From Crocodylus rhombifer (Eukaryota > Chordata > Crocodylia > Crocodylidae): a DNA stretch of 64,000 nucleotides. A program made the translations under genes and the position numbers. How positions within the stretch are numbered: position 1 is the first letter of the stretch; every line of letters starts with the position of its first letter. The stretch spans positions 1-64,000 of the forward strand of contig JAVSML010019155.1 of the NCBI GenBank assembly GCA_038503035.1. The letters run 5' to 3'. Below are positions 1-11,012 of the stretch, piece after piece. The notes under the pieces were generated by a model that was not told where the DNA came from, made no database searches, and saw only the letters and a program-made list of their open reading frames with translations.

Positions 1-1519
1 CCTAGCCGCCCTGACTGTGAAGTAGCGCCTCCTAATATCTAATCTAACACTACCCTCCGCCAGCTTGTGACCGTTATTCCTGGTCACTCCTGGCAGCACA
101 CGGGGGAACAGGGACTCCCCCAATACCTGCTGATCCCCCCTGACCAGTTTGTAGCAGGCCACAAGGTCCCCCCTTAACCTTCTCTTGTAGAGGCTAAACA
201 GGTTCAGGTCCCGTAGCCTCTCCTCATAAGGCCTGCCCTGCTGACCCCGATCATACGAGTGGCCCTCCTCTGGACTCTTTCCATATCGTCCACGTCCCTC
301 TTGAAGTGTGGCGTCCAGAACTGGACGCAGTACTCCAGCTGCGGCCTGACCAGTGCCGCATAGAGGGGGAGGATCACCTCCCTGGACCTGCTCGAGATGC
401 ATCTGTGGATGCATGACAGGGTACGGTTGGCCTTCTTGACTGCCTCCCCACACTGCCGGCCCATGTTCATCGTGGAGTCAATGACGACTCCAAGATCCTT
501 TTCCGTCTCCGTGCTGGCAAGAGGGGAGTTCCCCAACCTGTAAGTGTGGTGCCGGTTCTTCCTCCCCATGTGCAACACCTTGCACTTATCAGTGTTAAAC
601 CCCATCCTATTCTCATCCGCCCACCGTTGCAACCTGTCAAGGTCAGCTTGTAGCCTATTGCACCCTTCTAGTGCCCCCCACATCCCCCCACATCTTAGTG
701 TCATCAGCAAACTTGAACAGGGTGCTTTCTACCCCGTCATCCAAGTCACTGATGAAGATGTTGAACAGTGCGGGCCCGAGGACCGAGCCCTGCGGAACCC
801 CACTGCCCACGTCCTTCCAGGTCGAGAAGAACCCATCCACTACCACCCTCTGGGTGCGGCCCTCCAACCAGTTAGCGACCCATTTGACTGTGTGGGCATC
901 GACACCACAGTCTCCCAGCTTTTTGATGAGGACAGGGTGAGAGACAGTGTCGAAAGCCTTCCGGAAGTCCAGAAAGACTACATCCACAGCAACCCCTGCA
1001 TCTAATGATTTGGTGACCTGATCGTAAAAGGCCACCAGGTTGGTCTGACAAGACCTGCCACTGATAAACCCATGTTGGTTGCCCCTGAGCATGCATTCCC
1101 CCGCAAGGCCCTCCTGGATGTGTGCCAGGATAATTTTTTCAAAGAGCTTACCCGGGATTGAGGTAAGACTAACTGGCCTGTAATTTCCTGGGTCCTCTTT
1201 TTTTCCCTTTTTGAAGATAGGGACCACATTGGCCCTCTTCCAGTCCTCCGGCACCTCACCAGAGCACCACGAGTGCTCATAGAGCTGCACCAGGGGTCCC
1301 GCAATGACCTCGGCCAGTTCCTGTAGAACCCTAGGGTGAAGATCGTCCGGACCAGCAGACTTGAACACGTCCAGCCTCTCCAGAAGTACCCTAACTAACT
1401 CCTCGCTAACCCCTGGCCCAGGGGTGTCTCTCCCGGGGCCCGAGGGGGGCCCAGCAGGGAGGTGGCTGAACTGGTCCCTACTTAGGAAGACAGAGGCAAA
1501 GAAATCGTTAAATATGTTA
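1..1519 (-). mobile_element. CR1 LINE fragment A, 3' part beyond the window
   Basis: Minus-strand non-LTR retrotransposon. Translation gives a continuous CR1-type ORF2 from just before the RT domain to the C-terminal region, still open at base 1, so the 3' tail lies outside. The 5' end is truncated near 1519, where the sequence switches abruptly to a second, older CR1 fragment. That fragment breaks off inside its own RT, so fragment A appears to have inserted into it in the same orientation. The boundary is accurate to a few bases. The family call rests on strong resemblance to the longer CR1 copies at 16.2-20.7 kb and 61.5-64 kb. Confidence 0.9.
204..1505 (-). pseudogene. CR1 ORF2 reverse transcriptase, frameshifted
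   Basis: RT catalyses target-primed reverse transcription of the LINE RNA. The open frame 1368-655 (about 237 codons) starts at the [12 protein letters not shown] region before RT and carries [25 protein letters not shown], the YDQVTK and [13 protein letters not shown] regions, [11 protein letters not shown] and the catalytic FADD box at residues 220-223. A 1-nt shift near 670 moves the rest into another frame (710-204), which holds the RT thumb and the LYAALVRPQLEYCVQFW motif. A further shift near 245 precedes the C-terminal part, readable to base 1. The endonuclease half is missing. It is a dead 5'-truncated copy, but the catalytic residues are preserved, so it is not very old. Confidence 0.88.
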
Positions 1520-2357
1520 GCCTGACCAGTGCTGCATAGAGGGGAAGCATCACCTCCCTGGACCTATTCGTCATGCACCTACTCATGCATGATAAAGTGC
1601 AGTTAGCCTTGTTGATCACTTTGTCACATTGATAGCTCATGTTTATGTTGGAATCAACTATGACTCCAAGATCCCTTTCTGCTGCTGTGCTGCTGAAAAG
1701 GTCATCCCCCAGCTTGTAAGCATGCTGGTGATTCCTTCTCCCTAGGTGAAGCACTTTGCCCTTATTTTTGTTGAACTGCATCCTATTCTGTTCTGCCCAC
1801 TTATCCAACCTGTGCAGATCTCCCTGGATTCTTTCCCTATCCTCTATTGTTTTAGCTTTACCCCATAATTTCATATCATCTGCAAATTTGGACACACTGC
1901 TTTCCACGCCCTCGTCCAAGTCACTGATGAAGACATTGAATAGCACCAATCCAAGGACCGAGTCTTGCTGGACTCCACTGCCCACATCTTTCCAGGTCAA
2001 TATCAACCTGTCCACCGCCACGGTCTGGGTGTGACCCCCTAAGCCAATTCGCCACCCACCTGACTGTAATCATCTACATCACAGCCTGTCAGTTTATTTA
2101 CGAGAACATAATGTGATACTGTATTGAAGGCCTTCTTAACGTCTAGGTAGATGACATCTGCCTTGATTCCTGCATCTAACCATTTTGTGACCTGGTCATA
2201 AAAAGAAACAAGGTAAGTGAGGCAGGATCTACCTGCAGTGAATCTCTGCTGCTTTCCTTTCAGCATTATTTCTCCTGCTGGGCTCCCACAAATGTGATCC
2301 TTAATGATTTTTTTTCAAGAGTTTTTCCAAGGATAGCGGTGAGACTAACTGGCCATA
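1520..2357 (-). mobile_element. older CR1 LINE fragment interrupted by fragment A
   Basis: Minus-strand CR1 RT fragment, clearly more diverged than its neighbour. Two open pieces (2266-2039 and 2021-1482) hold a GRSCLTYLVSFYDQVTK-like block, the VQQDSVLGL block (consensus VPQGSVLGP), and the FADD box as KFADDMKLWG. A shift near 2030 separates them. The second piece reads through into fragment A, so its last residues are chimeric. The 5' limit near 2357 lies at a short imperfect direct repeat (gtgagactaactggc / gtgagattaactagc). The missing 3' part is expected left of base 1. Confidence 0.82.
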
Positions 2358-3078
2358 GAGGTGAGATTAACTAGCTTTCAGACTTGGCATCCCGCCCCCA
2401 CCCCGACCCCTCCACCTCCCTCCCACACTGTATTATTACTACACTGTTAATTTTGTAATAAGTGTTCATGGCACACATCTGCTTTGGCAACACAACACCA
2501 ACCACCCAAGCCCCGGTCCACCTCCCCGCTACCACCACCACCAACTGCAATTGCCAATCACCCAAGGTGGCACCCACTACTCTCACCCCCACATATTTCG
2601 GATATGATAAATACAAGTTAAAAAAAAATCATATATACATTTACATTACTTCCTAAATGGGGGGAGGGGAGGGGATGATGCATATGACTTGGCATCGGGA
2701 TCGCCATGGGGTTGCCTCCTGGAGACCAGATGGAGCCTAAGAGGGTGCAAGTGGCGTGCAAGTGGCAGGGTTTTGGGGTGGCCATGGTTGGGGGGGCAGG
2801 GGCTTAGTGTGAGGCTTCCAGCAGGGGGGCAGGGACTATGGAGGATGGTCTACTGGCGAACAGGTGCCTCCTGCTGTAATTCATTAGGAAATACATAACT
2901 GGGGGTAGATTTGTATTTGGCTTCCCCTGCTGGAATTTGCAGGGAATTGCACATGGGACTTGATTCATTCAAAAGCGTTCAAACACAAACCCGATGTGCC
3001 AAAATAAACCAGTTTAAAATTTGTAATGCTCATTAAGTTAATGAGGATTAAACATCATGGTGTGTACAAGCACCCCAG
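2358..3078. other. no gene seen; C-rich then G-rich low-complexity DNA
   Basis: A C-rich stretch (about 2393-2425 and 2495-2590) is followed by A-rich DNA and a G-rich stretch (2658-2830). Short open frames here have biased composition and no recognisable domain. I see no TIRs or LTR ends. Confidence 0.6.
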
Positions 3079-3434
3079 CACTGCAGTTTTCAATTTCTTT
3101 ATTTCTGTCAAGTGCTCTTCTTTCCACATCCCAGGGGCTCCTTTCTTGAGCAGCTTGTAAAGTGGTGCTGCTTTATCTGCAAAATTCTCAATAACATTGC
3201 ATAAAAATCTGACTAATCCTAGAAGTGATTGTAACCTAGTGATATTGGTAGGGGTCGGAACTTATGCATTAATGCTGGTCAGTAGTTCTTCCTGCTGAGC
3301 TCAGTTCCAGTCCTAAATACTTGACAGTTTGTATCACAAGCTGTGCTTTTTGCAGATTAACTTTAAAACTAGGCCATGAAAAGATTTCAAGTACTTTTCT
3401 TGTGTGGTCTAAGCACTCATGTCTTGATACCCCT

Positions 3435-3442
3435 GTAACTAA
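3435..3442. repeat. left 8-bp TSD of the hAT element
   Basis: GTAACTAA immediately precedes the element and is repeated exactly at 4230-4237. It fits the hAT target pattern nTnnnnAn. Confidence 0.85.
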
Positions 3443-4229
3443 TAGGGCTGTGCAAAGCTTCAGTCCCTGATTCGATTTGGCAGAGATTTGGCCTGATCTG
3501 GTAGCTGAATCTCCGAATCCAAATCTAAGCAGAGGACCCTTTAATCTGTCTGAATCAAATTGAACCATACAAATCGATTTAGAGAGATTCAGAAAGATTT
3601 GATGATTCGGATATAGACACAGCTTTAAATGTGTTTTCTACATACCTCAAGGTAGCAGGCGGGTCATAAATGCTGCAATGCTGGGGCGGATGGAGTGTCC
3701 CACAGGAGTGTGGGGGGGCTCCCCAGTGTGCTCAGCAGCAGACCCAGAAGTGGACCAGAAGCACTTTCTGTCCACTTCCAGGAACTGCTCTGGGGGGGGC
3801 CCCATGCCCCTCCTGGCTCAGCAACTGGTGCCTCCTGGGTCTGGGAGGGGGCACCTGGGGTACCCCCATGGCCAATCACTGAGCCAGGGGGGTGCAGCGG
3901 GCCCCCTGGCAAGCTCCCTGGCAGACCAGGAAGTACTTCCAGTCCACTGCTGGGTTCACCACTGAGCATGTGGAAGGCCCCCCTGCACTCCTGTGACACG
4001 CTCCATGCGTCCCAGCACTGCAGCATTCATGAACCGCCTGGTACCTTGAGGTATGTAGAAAAAACATTTAAAGCTGTGTCTATGTCTGAATCGCTGAATC
4101 AGCATCAAATTTTCAGATTTGGATTCGGCCAAACTGAATCAGGGACAGTGATCCAAATCAACAAATCAAATCACTGTCCATGATCTGGTCCGAATCCGAA
4201 CCAAATAGGGCCTGCTTTGCATACCCCTA
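3443..4229. mobile_element. foldback non-autonomous hAT transposon, copy 1
   Basis: 787 bp. It begins TAGGGCTGTGCAAAG and ends CTTTGCATACCCCTA (reverse complement TAGGGGTATGCAAAG), flanked by a perfect 8-bp duplication GTAACTAA (3435-3442 and 4230-4237). Nearly the whole element is an inverted repeat: the left arm at about 3620-3720 (ACATACCTCAAGGTAGCAGG and onward) reappears reverse-complemented at about 3980-4075. Both subterminal zones are packed with GATTC/GAATC-type motifs. The open frames on both strands at 3664-4183 are by-products of this palindrome. It encodes no transposase and would depend on an autonomous hAT. Related copies: 26401, 31875, 46167. Confidence 0.9.
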
Positions 4230-4899
4230 GTAACTAAAATATCATCAAGATACAATATCACATTTTCACGATCATGATTATTCAGAGTATCCCACACTCA
4301 GCTTACATATTCATGAGAAATAATCAAGAAATTATGGAACCCTTGGACCAATCGTGTGCAAGTCTATTATTGACTTCTAAAAGTAAGTGCAAATTTATAC
4401 CATGATTCTTTGCTTAGTATTCCAAAGAACATGTTCAACAAATCCAAAACATGGAACCAATTTGTATCGTTCGTGATTGCAGCTACTTCACCAGCTCTTG
4501 CATAGGAAAACCATCAATATCCTTTCTGTTCTCATATTTCAAGAGCTTCTTCTACACTTCATCTCACAAGCTGGTAGACATCTTTCCAGGCCTCTGATAC
4601 CCCTTCTGGTATCTGTATTTGCTGATCAGGATTGGAATCTTCCCATTCTGATCCTACCATGGAATCAGCATGATCTGATTCCTTTTGGAAGCCTTTAAAC
4701 TCCTTCACAAAGGAAACTCTAGGTTTCCTAGCTGAGTCTCCAGCTTCTTTAAATTTCTGGCTCTCTCTTCAAACAGTTATATTTCCTTTTGTAGCTATGA
4801 TTATCATTGCTCTCCATAGACTTGCTACCAGCTGTATTCACTACTAAATCTTGCCACATTTTTGTTCACATAAACTTTGCTGATTTATCTCATAAACAT

Positions 4900-5560
4900 T
4901 TCTTGCTATTAGATCTCTAATTCTAGCTCTGTGGCACCACCGCCCAAACACATTCTTATGGCAGCTGTAAATCCTTGCAAAAGAGGTTCTTTAAAACACC
5001 TCAAATTGGAGTTTAAAAAGTTGGAGTCTCACAATGGCAACTTATCAGCTATATACAAGTTTTTTCATTCAATATAGGCTTCCAGCTTCTCAGTGGACAA
5101 TTGCCCCTCTTCATGAAATAGAATGACAATGGGCTTCCCCAGAAAATACAGGTCCAGCACTGCATCTCTAATATCTTCAGTGTCATCTATGGGCCTATTA
5201 CGAATTCTGATCGGCAGAGCTACAAAATCCTTATTTTCTATGCATTCTTGCAGGAGATCGACCATATCAGTAGCTGTATATTGCAAACTCGTAACTGGAG
5301 TGACATCTGCTAGCCGTGTCACCACTGTCTCTTTTTAGTGGCCCTAATTGCTTGCTGATCACTCTCAGCTATTCCAAGGTGAAGGGCGCAGTAGCCTGTA
5401 CAGTTTCAGATTGCTGCTGTCCTCTTGCTCCTGGCTGAATTACTTCCTTTGTACAAATAGCTGCCATAGGGGCAGATGGCATTTCCCCAGGCAATTCCAC
5501 AGGCTGCTTAGGCAATGGAACAGCAATCCCGGCCAGCTGTTCAGGCAGTTCTGTCACCTC
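4900..5560 (-). pseudogene. gag-like remnant of the retrovirus-like element
   Basis: Minus-strand sequence upstream of the RT remnant. An 86-codon open frame (5325-5065) has the helical character of a retroviral capsid N-terminal region, with a TATDMVDLLQECIENKD segment. The next region (about 5060-4880), read with frame changes, has a capsid C-terminal feel. An upstream frame (5557-5369) is proline- and glutamine-rich, as matrix-capsid linkers often are. No zinc knuckle was identified. The gag assignment rests on position and general character, not on a signature motif. Confidence 0.45.
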
Positions 5561-6363
5561 TTGATCCTGTCACAATTGAAAACAGTCTCACTACTAGAAC
5601 AGCAAATCTCAATATCGCTGTCAATATCACTAGCACTACCTGCCCCTCTGAAGGACAGGCAGCATACTTCTCACCAGAGACAACTTGAGCTCTAGACTTG
5701 AATTAATTAGGTTTTTTTGCATTCTCAGTGGTCAACTTCTGATGGTTCCATACAAGACTCCTGTCTTGTGACTCTTAATGCACCTTGTAAATCCAGCACG
5801 TTGTTGTGCCAAGACTTACCTTCTTTCTCTACACTCTCAACCTCCTGATCTAGACTGCTGACTTTCCTTTCCAGCTCTCACATCCATCTAGCTATTTGCG
5901 TGGAGAGCACATATTTAGCTTTTTAGCCACTCTATTCCCAGGTCTTTTCTCTTCATCATGTCCTTTACAGACTGATCAAGCCATTTGATCTGCGCCACTC
6001 TCTCTACTTCTTGCTTTCTTTTCTAGAAAACTCCCTGTTGTGAGCAAAAATGCCTAGGACTCCTGCCTTCTTCATCTGTTTTCTAGATCATTTTCCTTTC
6101 TCAGTCCATTCCGACCACTGCTTTGCAAAGCATTCATAAGCCTGCTTGTTGTTCCACAAGCTAAATGTGTCCTAAAACTGGAGAGCCACAAACAGACAAT
6201 GCCAAAAGTCCTACTTAAGGATAGTTGGCTTGCACCAGTCTCTGAAGGCTTCGATTGCCAAGCTCATACTTTCAATGCTTTCCCTAACAGACTGCATCCT
6301 GATAACTCACAAGGTGAAGGAAACAATATGCAAATATATAGGAACAATGATGCAGAACAGGAC

Positions 6364-6635
6364 TGTGGCAGAGCACTAATGTGCCTGCTCCTTTAAGGGC
6401 AGAAGCAGCCTGGCCAGAAAGCCCTGCAGGCCAGGCAGAGCTCCACAGCTACAGGTTGCCTGAGCAACAGCTTAATTGGCCAGCACCTGCAGGTGGTTAG
6501 ATGACTGGAAGGAGGCAGGGCCCTGGGGATATATAAGCACAGGGCTGGAGCTAGCAGGGTTCTGCTCTCTTTGGAGACTATGAAGGGAAGGAGACTGGCC
6601 TTAGAGACCTCTGGCAGCCTGTTTTGTTGCCTACA
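6364..6635 (+). mobile_element. solo LTR, 272 bp
   Basis: Starts TGTGGCAGAGCAC and ends TTGCCTACA, with a perfect 5-bp duplication AGGAC at 6359-6363 and 6636-6640. It has a TATA box at 6530. The first 45 bp closely match the start of the 1,056-bp minus-strand LTR ending at 59552 (TGTGGCAG, then TTTAAGGGCAGA), so both belong to one LTR family. It lies opposite in orientation to the adjacent gag-pol remnant and is therefore a separate insertion. Confidence 0.8.
6530..6536 (+). promoter_or_regulatory. TATA box of the solo LTR
   Basis: TATATAA about 166 bp into the LTR, after a GC-rich segment (GGAGGCAGGGCCCTGGGGA), which is a typical U3/R position. Whether it is used is unknown. Confidence 0.55.
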
Positions 6636-6640
6636 AGGAC

Positions 6641-9600
6641 TAAGGGATGGGTTCCACCAATCAGAATGAAGATTTTCTGAGACCAGGATGTGCCAGGCTG
6701 AATTGGTAAGTCCGCCACAACAGGGAGATGCAGTACTACACGCGCATCACAGTTCGCACGACTTGGGACACAGCCAGGCAGCACAGTGCATTAACAAATC
6801 AGCACAGACACCACCATGCACACCTCACACATACCCACAGTTCAGCCAGACAGCAGGCTTTATCCTCTCAAACCACACCTCTCTCTCAGCCAATCATCCT
6901 AGGTAAAGATCTGTCAATTATGTGCTTACCAATCACCTTCACTCTGTCTCATACATTATCTGTCAATCAATCCATCTCTCTCCTTTACCTCAGAATCTAC
7001 ACCCCACATCCCTGCCAATCTTACTGGCATAACTGCACGTGCCCAAGCCTCTTATCTAGGGCAGCAGGTTGAAAGTTCAATCTGTTCCAGATTCTTCTCT
7101 TAGTTACTCTTTCTGCGCATGCATAACATTCCATTGTTTAAGCTGTGATCAGAAACTGGAACCAAAACTTGCCGCGGCTACAATGCAGACAGGCAGAATC
7201 CTCTCTCAGGCATCAACTCCTCAGGAATGCAACTACGTCATCATTCTGTTACCTCCTCCAGGTTCCTGTCCACATCCAAATCCAATCAAAACTGATTCAG
7301 TTTTTGCAATGCTCCATGGCTTTATTTCTCCACTCCTCTGCTTCATTCAGCCCTATCTGTCTTTTTTGCCTTCTGCTTTCCCAGTCTTAACCTTTTTGTC
7401 TGCTCCATATAACTCAGTTTCCTTCCTCATGATCCTGCAGAGCCAGTATAAATATTTTGTATGTGCCAACCTCTGTAACTAGATCTCTCTCCCTCCCCCA
7501 CCCATTCCTCCTCAATTCTCCCCTTGAAACTATACATTTACTTTAGCTTATTCATTACTCTAAGACTCATTCCCAAAGGCCTCAGGAAGTCTGATTCTAT
7601 TTAATCTTGACTGGGAGGAATTAACTGACATCACTCTGACCATGAGGGACCAGTTAGGTTAACTAGGGTTTAATTAATCATGACTGGCTGATCCATGAAC
7701 TCAAATTATCCTCTTATCACTTTGTTTCCCTTTGAAATATCTCCTGAAAATGATGCTTAAGAATGATTTGGTTGTTGTTAACAGTCTCTATGATTAATGT
7801 GCATCTCTTAAACGTTTGTGAATTTCAGCTCCTTCTTCCTTCACTCTGCTCCAGATCCTGTTCTCCAACTCCATGTCCTAGACAAGAAACAACAGAGGAA
7901 CATGCTATGTGCATCTCTCTAAAGTACTTTGTTTTTGTTTTCTTACTGGAAAGCATATAGCAGGTTTACTAAATACAGCAACATTCAAACTGCTTAAGAT
8001 ATGTGTACTGTCATTCTGAAGTGGCACTTTTATTCAGTTTTCACACTCAATCACCCCTTTTTTAAAGCCATTAATTAGTCCCTTTCAGACTCAGAAGGGC
8101 TTGTTTTTAAATGAAATTTGTTTATTGCAACCAGCACAACTTGCAGCTGCAAGCAGTTTTGTAGCCAAATAATCATTTCGGCATAATTTCATGAATACAC
8201 AAAATGACACCAAAGAAAATGTTCACAAGTCAAACAGTTTTTTCAAAGGCCACTGCCAATGAGTTGACAGAAGAGAGTCAGCAGAAGTCCAGTCAGACCA
8301 GCTGAGGAAGGCTGGGTACAACAGCATCTTTTCCTGTCTCCATGCTTATGATGATTATGATGTTGGGGATAGAAGGACTTGTAGTTGTCATTCAAAGATG
8401 GACACTCTTTGTTTCCATAATGCCACTGGAATGTATGTGACCTTAGAAGCAATAGAAAGGGAAGGTCCCTCCCCAGAAAGGCTGAAGTCTTAATTGAGTG
8501 TATAAAATCAAGGGAACAGGAATACTCAGCAAAATGCTATGTATAAAAATAATCGGGACACTTTTTTTTCCTTGTTGTTTTGTGATTTCTTTTGTGCAGG
8601 AGACCAGAAGAGAAAATTCTGATCAAGTAAGAAAAGGGAAGAGACAGGGCTTAAGGAAAGGCTTATCAATGGAAAGCAAAATGAAAGCCATTCTTTTGAG
8701 GAAGGATGGTGAGAAGCAGTTTGGTGCAGAAGAAGAGAGAGGCTGTTCTAGGTAGAGGGATTTGGCAGAGTCATGAGTGAGAACAGGTGAAACAAAAAGG
8801 TAAGGGGCTGTTTGGAAGGAAGAGCACATAAAAACAAAAGCTAAAATAGGATATGTGTGATATCCACTGTGCACTTGAAGGCACTTGGGATTAGGAACCT
8901 GGTACATTAGGAGAAGGAGATAATTGCATCTGCAACATTTTGGGAAGGACACACTCCTTCTGGCCTTCTAAATATTCCTTGAAATTGCAAGACTGACAGG
9001 TACCTACTATGGCCTCCTCTGAACTCAGGCCACTGAAATGTACATCAGTTAAAGCACAGTAAGAGCACAATTCAGATGCCTGTCAGCATCAGGGTACCCC
9101 AAGTTTTTTCTGGCTAATTTGAGATGTTTTCTTCAGCAATATAACAGAGTTACATACTGACCCAATGTAATGGCAGTAACCGGAATGAATGGAAGTGTCA
9201 CCAATTTACCCTATTTAATTTGCTTCTCCTTTTTATTGTTTTCATTTAGATATTTAAACACTAAAATATTCAAGCCACACTACATTTCACCTTCCCAGGA
9301 GGAAGCAATGTTTCAAAAAATGTTACCATGGAAACAATGGAGCAAAGAGGCAGCTAAATATGAAAGAAGGTCTCCCAATATTAAACACATGGGCATGCTT
9401 TGGGCAAACATTTAGTGGAAAAAAATAATGCTATTATTGCTGAGCATGTGTATGTTTTTATTGTTTCATTATAAATAGTGACACTTCCTCAGTCCAGTAT
9501 AACAAGGCAAAAGTCATTTATTTTTTCAAAGAGTATTCGGTATGGAAAACCAACATGAGAAACAATACAATTCTTTGGTAATGAATGGCAATAAGAGACA

Positions 9601-9812
9601 AATTTCATTCATTTTAATTCTGCAAATGGTCAGTTTCCCCTGATGCTGGCTACATATAAGTATTTAAATCATGTTTTGGGACCAGCTCCCTCATTAAGCT
9701 GATAGAATGTGCTTAGAAATTCTGCTCTCTTGCTACCAGCCCTTTACCCCTATACTAAAGGGAGGTGGTATGCTGTGGGGGACAGAACTATGAAAGTCAG
9801 AAAACCTGAAGC
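6641..9812. other. no gene or clear repeat seen
   Basis: About 3.2 kb of AT-rich, apparently unique sequence. Open frames are short (under 140 codons) with no recognisable domains; the two longest (6728-7072 and 7069-7482, plus strand) are Ser/Pro/Leu-rich translations of pyrimidine-rich DNA. A minus-strand AATAAA (TTTATT near 8120) precedes a short open frame at 8452-8243, which I could not identify. Confidence 0.5.
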
Positions 9813-10071
9813 CAGTGGTTCTCAACTTTTTTAGACTCAAAACACCCCATGATAGATGCAGGGCACTTCTTATTAGACTCAAGCACCTCTTGGAAAATGC
9901 CTACTTAGTTTTCACTCATTTTTTGACTACAGAAAAATAATAGAGCAATTTTTTCTATTGCAAAGAACTCAGAAAGATCACAATGGTCAACATGTTTTTG
10001 ACAATATGGATTCCTATTTGAAATCTCTGAGTTTATCTTGTTAATCATGTTTGCGCACCTAATAGTGGTAA

Positions 10072-10659
10072 CAGTGGGTGCATTTACACATGCAATTAAG
10101 GTGACAGAATAAACTTGTGTGCAGTTCATGCTATAATTAACTGCTTCTGGGTGCAGAATTTGAGCCAGGATGGGGCAGCCCCAGGTTGGTGGTAGGCTCA
10201 GGGGGTCAGCCCTGGGCTCTGGGTGGCAGTGGAAGGAGGCAGAGGGGCTGGCTAAAGCACAAGACTGCTAAAGTGCAGAGCCATGCAGCAGGCAGCCCCC
10301 AGACCTTTGGGCCCCAGCAGTCCCTGTCACCATCTACACATGCATTTTGGTAGAGTAAGTAACTGTGCCATAAGATAGTACTATCGCTGACAGTACTTTC
10401 TTATGGCAGAGTTAATTAATTTACTGTGCCCTAATACTGGTGCGTGTGTAGATGGTGATGCTTTATTTGTTTGTTTATTTAAAAAAATAAATGATAGATA
10501 GATAGATATAACCCCACCTCCAACACTCTGCCAAGTGGCCCTTGTGGTTCACTTGGCAACTCAAAGTACACTAAAAACCCATTACACAGATGGTGATGCT
10601 TTACTGAGGAGCTAACTTGTCAACTCCACAGTAAAGCACATGTGTAGATGCACCCAGTG
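10072..10659. mobile_element. MITE of the TGGGTGCATCTACAC family, nested
   Basis: 588 bp. Left TIR CAGTGGGTGCATTTACACATG; right end reverse complement CACTGGGTGCATCTACACATG. Flanking octamers AGTGGTAA and TGTGGCAT match at 5 of 8 positions. Inner halves repeat as inverted copies (the GTAGATGGTGATGCTTTA motif occurs twice). The middle is GC-rich with a GGCTCTGGGTGGCAG motif shared with the copy at 36815. Relatives: 29693, 51524, and possibly 52159 and 56151. The TIR and the 8-bp TSD of the 51524 copy point to the hAT superfamily. Confidence 0.75.
10492..10507. repeat. short GATA microsatellite
   Basis: About four units of GATA inside the nested MITE, preceded by a TTTG/TTTA-rich run at 10461-10480. 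Confidence 0.8.
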
Positions 10660-10908
10660 TGTGGCATTCTGTGACACCCTTAAAAGAATCTCAAGACAAA
10701 CCAGAGTGCCTTGGCACACTGATTGAGAATCACTGTGCTAAGCTCTACTCATGCCTTTGGTTTGTATCATTAGGCAAATCTCTGCCTAGGGCTCTCCAAA
10801 CCCTATTCTCCCCTTCCATTTTCAATGGATACATAGTGTATTCACTTCCATTACTACAGTCTGGTGTCTTGACAGTTAGTTAAAGTTTGTACAGTGTTTT
10901 GAACATTT

Positions 10909-11012
10909 AGAGCCCAATTCTGATTTAATTTAGATAGATGTGAATAAGTAGTAACTTAATTGATGTTAATGAAGTCAGACTGGTATAAAACTGATCAGAA
11001 TCAGGCATGTAA
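10909..11012. repeat. remnant of an ancient palindromic MITE
   Basis: Ends GAGCCCAATTCTGAT and ATCAGAATCAGGCA are inverted copies, with a GTAACTTAATTGATGTTAATGAAG core. This matches the widespread sauropsid repeat with a GGAGTAACTCCATTGAAGTCAATGG core, recalled from experience rather than searched. A related partial copy lies at about 34765-34868. Confidence 0.5.

Larger units (their letters stand above)
3079..4400 (-). pseudogene. retroviral-type pol (RT) remnant split by a hAT insertion
   Basis: Reverse transcriptase of a retrovirus-like element. Minus-strand translation of 4400-4238 contains a degraded RT palm ending in the YLDD catalytic box. The coding sequence then stops at the 8-bp target site of the transposon and resumes at 3442 with the region following the catalytic loop (KVNLQKAQ, VKYLGLELS). 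Below about 3250 it gives the connection domain, with LLGLVRFL and an LLKKGAPG motif typical of retroviral or gypsy pol. Protease, RNase H and integrase were not recognised. Stops and shifts occur on both sides. The hAT accounts for only one of the breaks. Confidence 0.7.
3079..6358 (-). mobile_element. degenerate retrovirus-like element (gag-pol remnant)
   Basis: Minus-strand remains of an endogenous retrovirus or related LTR element, reading from about 6.2 kb down to 3.08 kb: leader or gag-like sequence, a capsid-like open frame, then RT. Frames are broken throughout. It is split by a hAT transposon at 3443-4229 and bordered by an unrelated solo LTR at 6364-6635. I could not find its own LTRs, primer-binding site or any env, so the outer limits are approximate and the retroviral class is unassigned. 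Confidence 0.6.
9813..10735. mobile_element. hAT element with another MITE inserted in it
   Basis: Left end CAGTGGTTCTCAACTTTT; right end GATTGAGAATCACTG (reverse complement CAGTGATTCTCAATC), the terminal sequence typical of MER5/Charlie-type hAT elements. The flanking octamers (CCTGAAGC and TGCTAAGC) agree only in the last four bases, so the TSD has decayed. Positions 10072-10659 belong to a second element, leaving about 335 bp of the host element. Confidence 0.7.

Noticed and set aside
683..1005. Plus-strand open frames over the CR1 at 0.5-1.4 kb, and similar ones at 61.8-62.5 kb
   Set aside because: Antisense shadows of CR1 ORF2.
3664..4183. Overlapping open frames of 70-162 codons on both strands
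   Set aside because: They lie in a foldback hAT element. Both strands are open because the sequence is a GC-rich palindrome. No domain.
6364..6719. Alternative LTR end at GCCACA (6714-6719), giving a TGTGGC...GCCACA element
   Set aside because: No matching TSD. Ending at 6635 gives a perfect AGGAC duplication.
8100..8460. Minus-strand AATAAA and a 69-codon frame as a possible gene 3' end
   Set aside because: No recognisable protein, no other exon, and AATAAA is frequent in AT-rich DNA.
10461..10507. Short direct repeats considered as a CRISPR-like or regulatory array
   Set aside because: Simple TTTG/GATA microsatellites within a MITE in a vertebrate-type genome.
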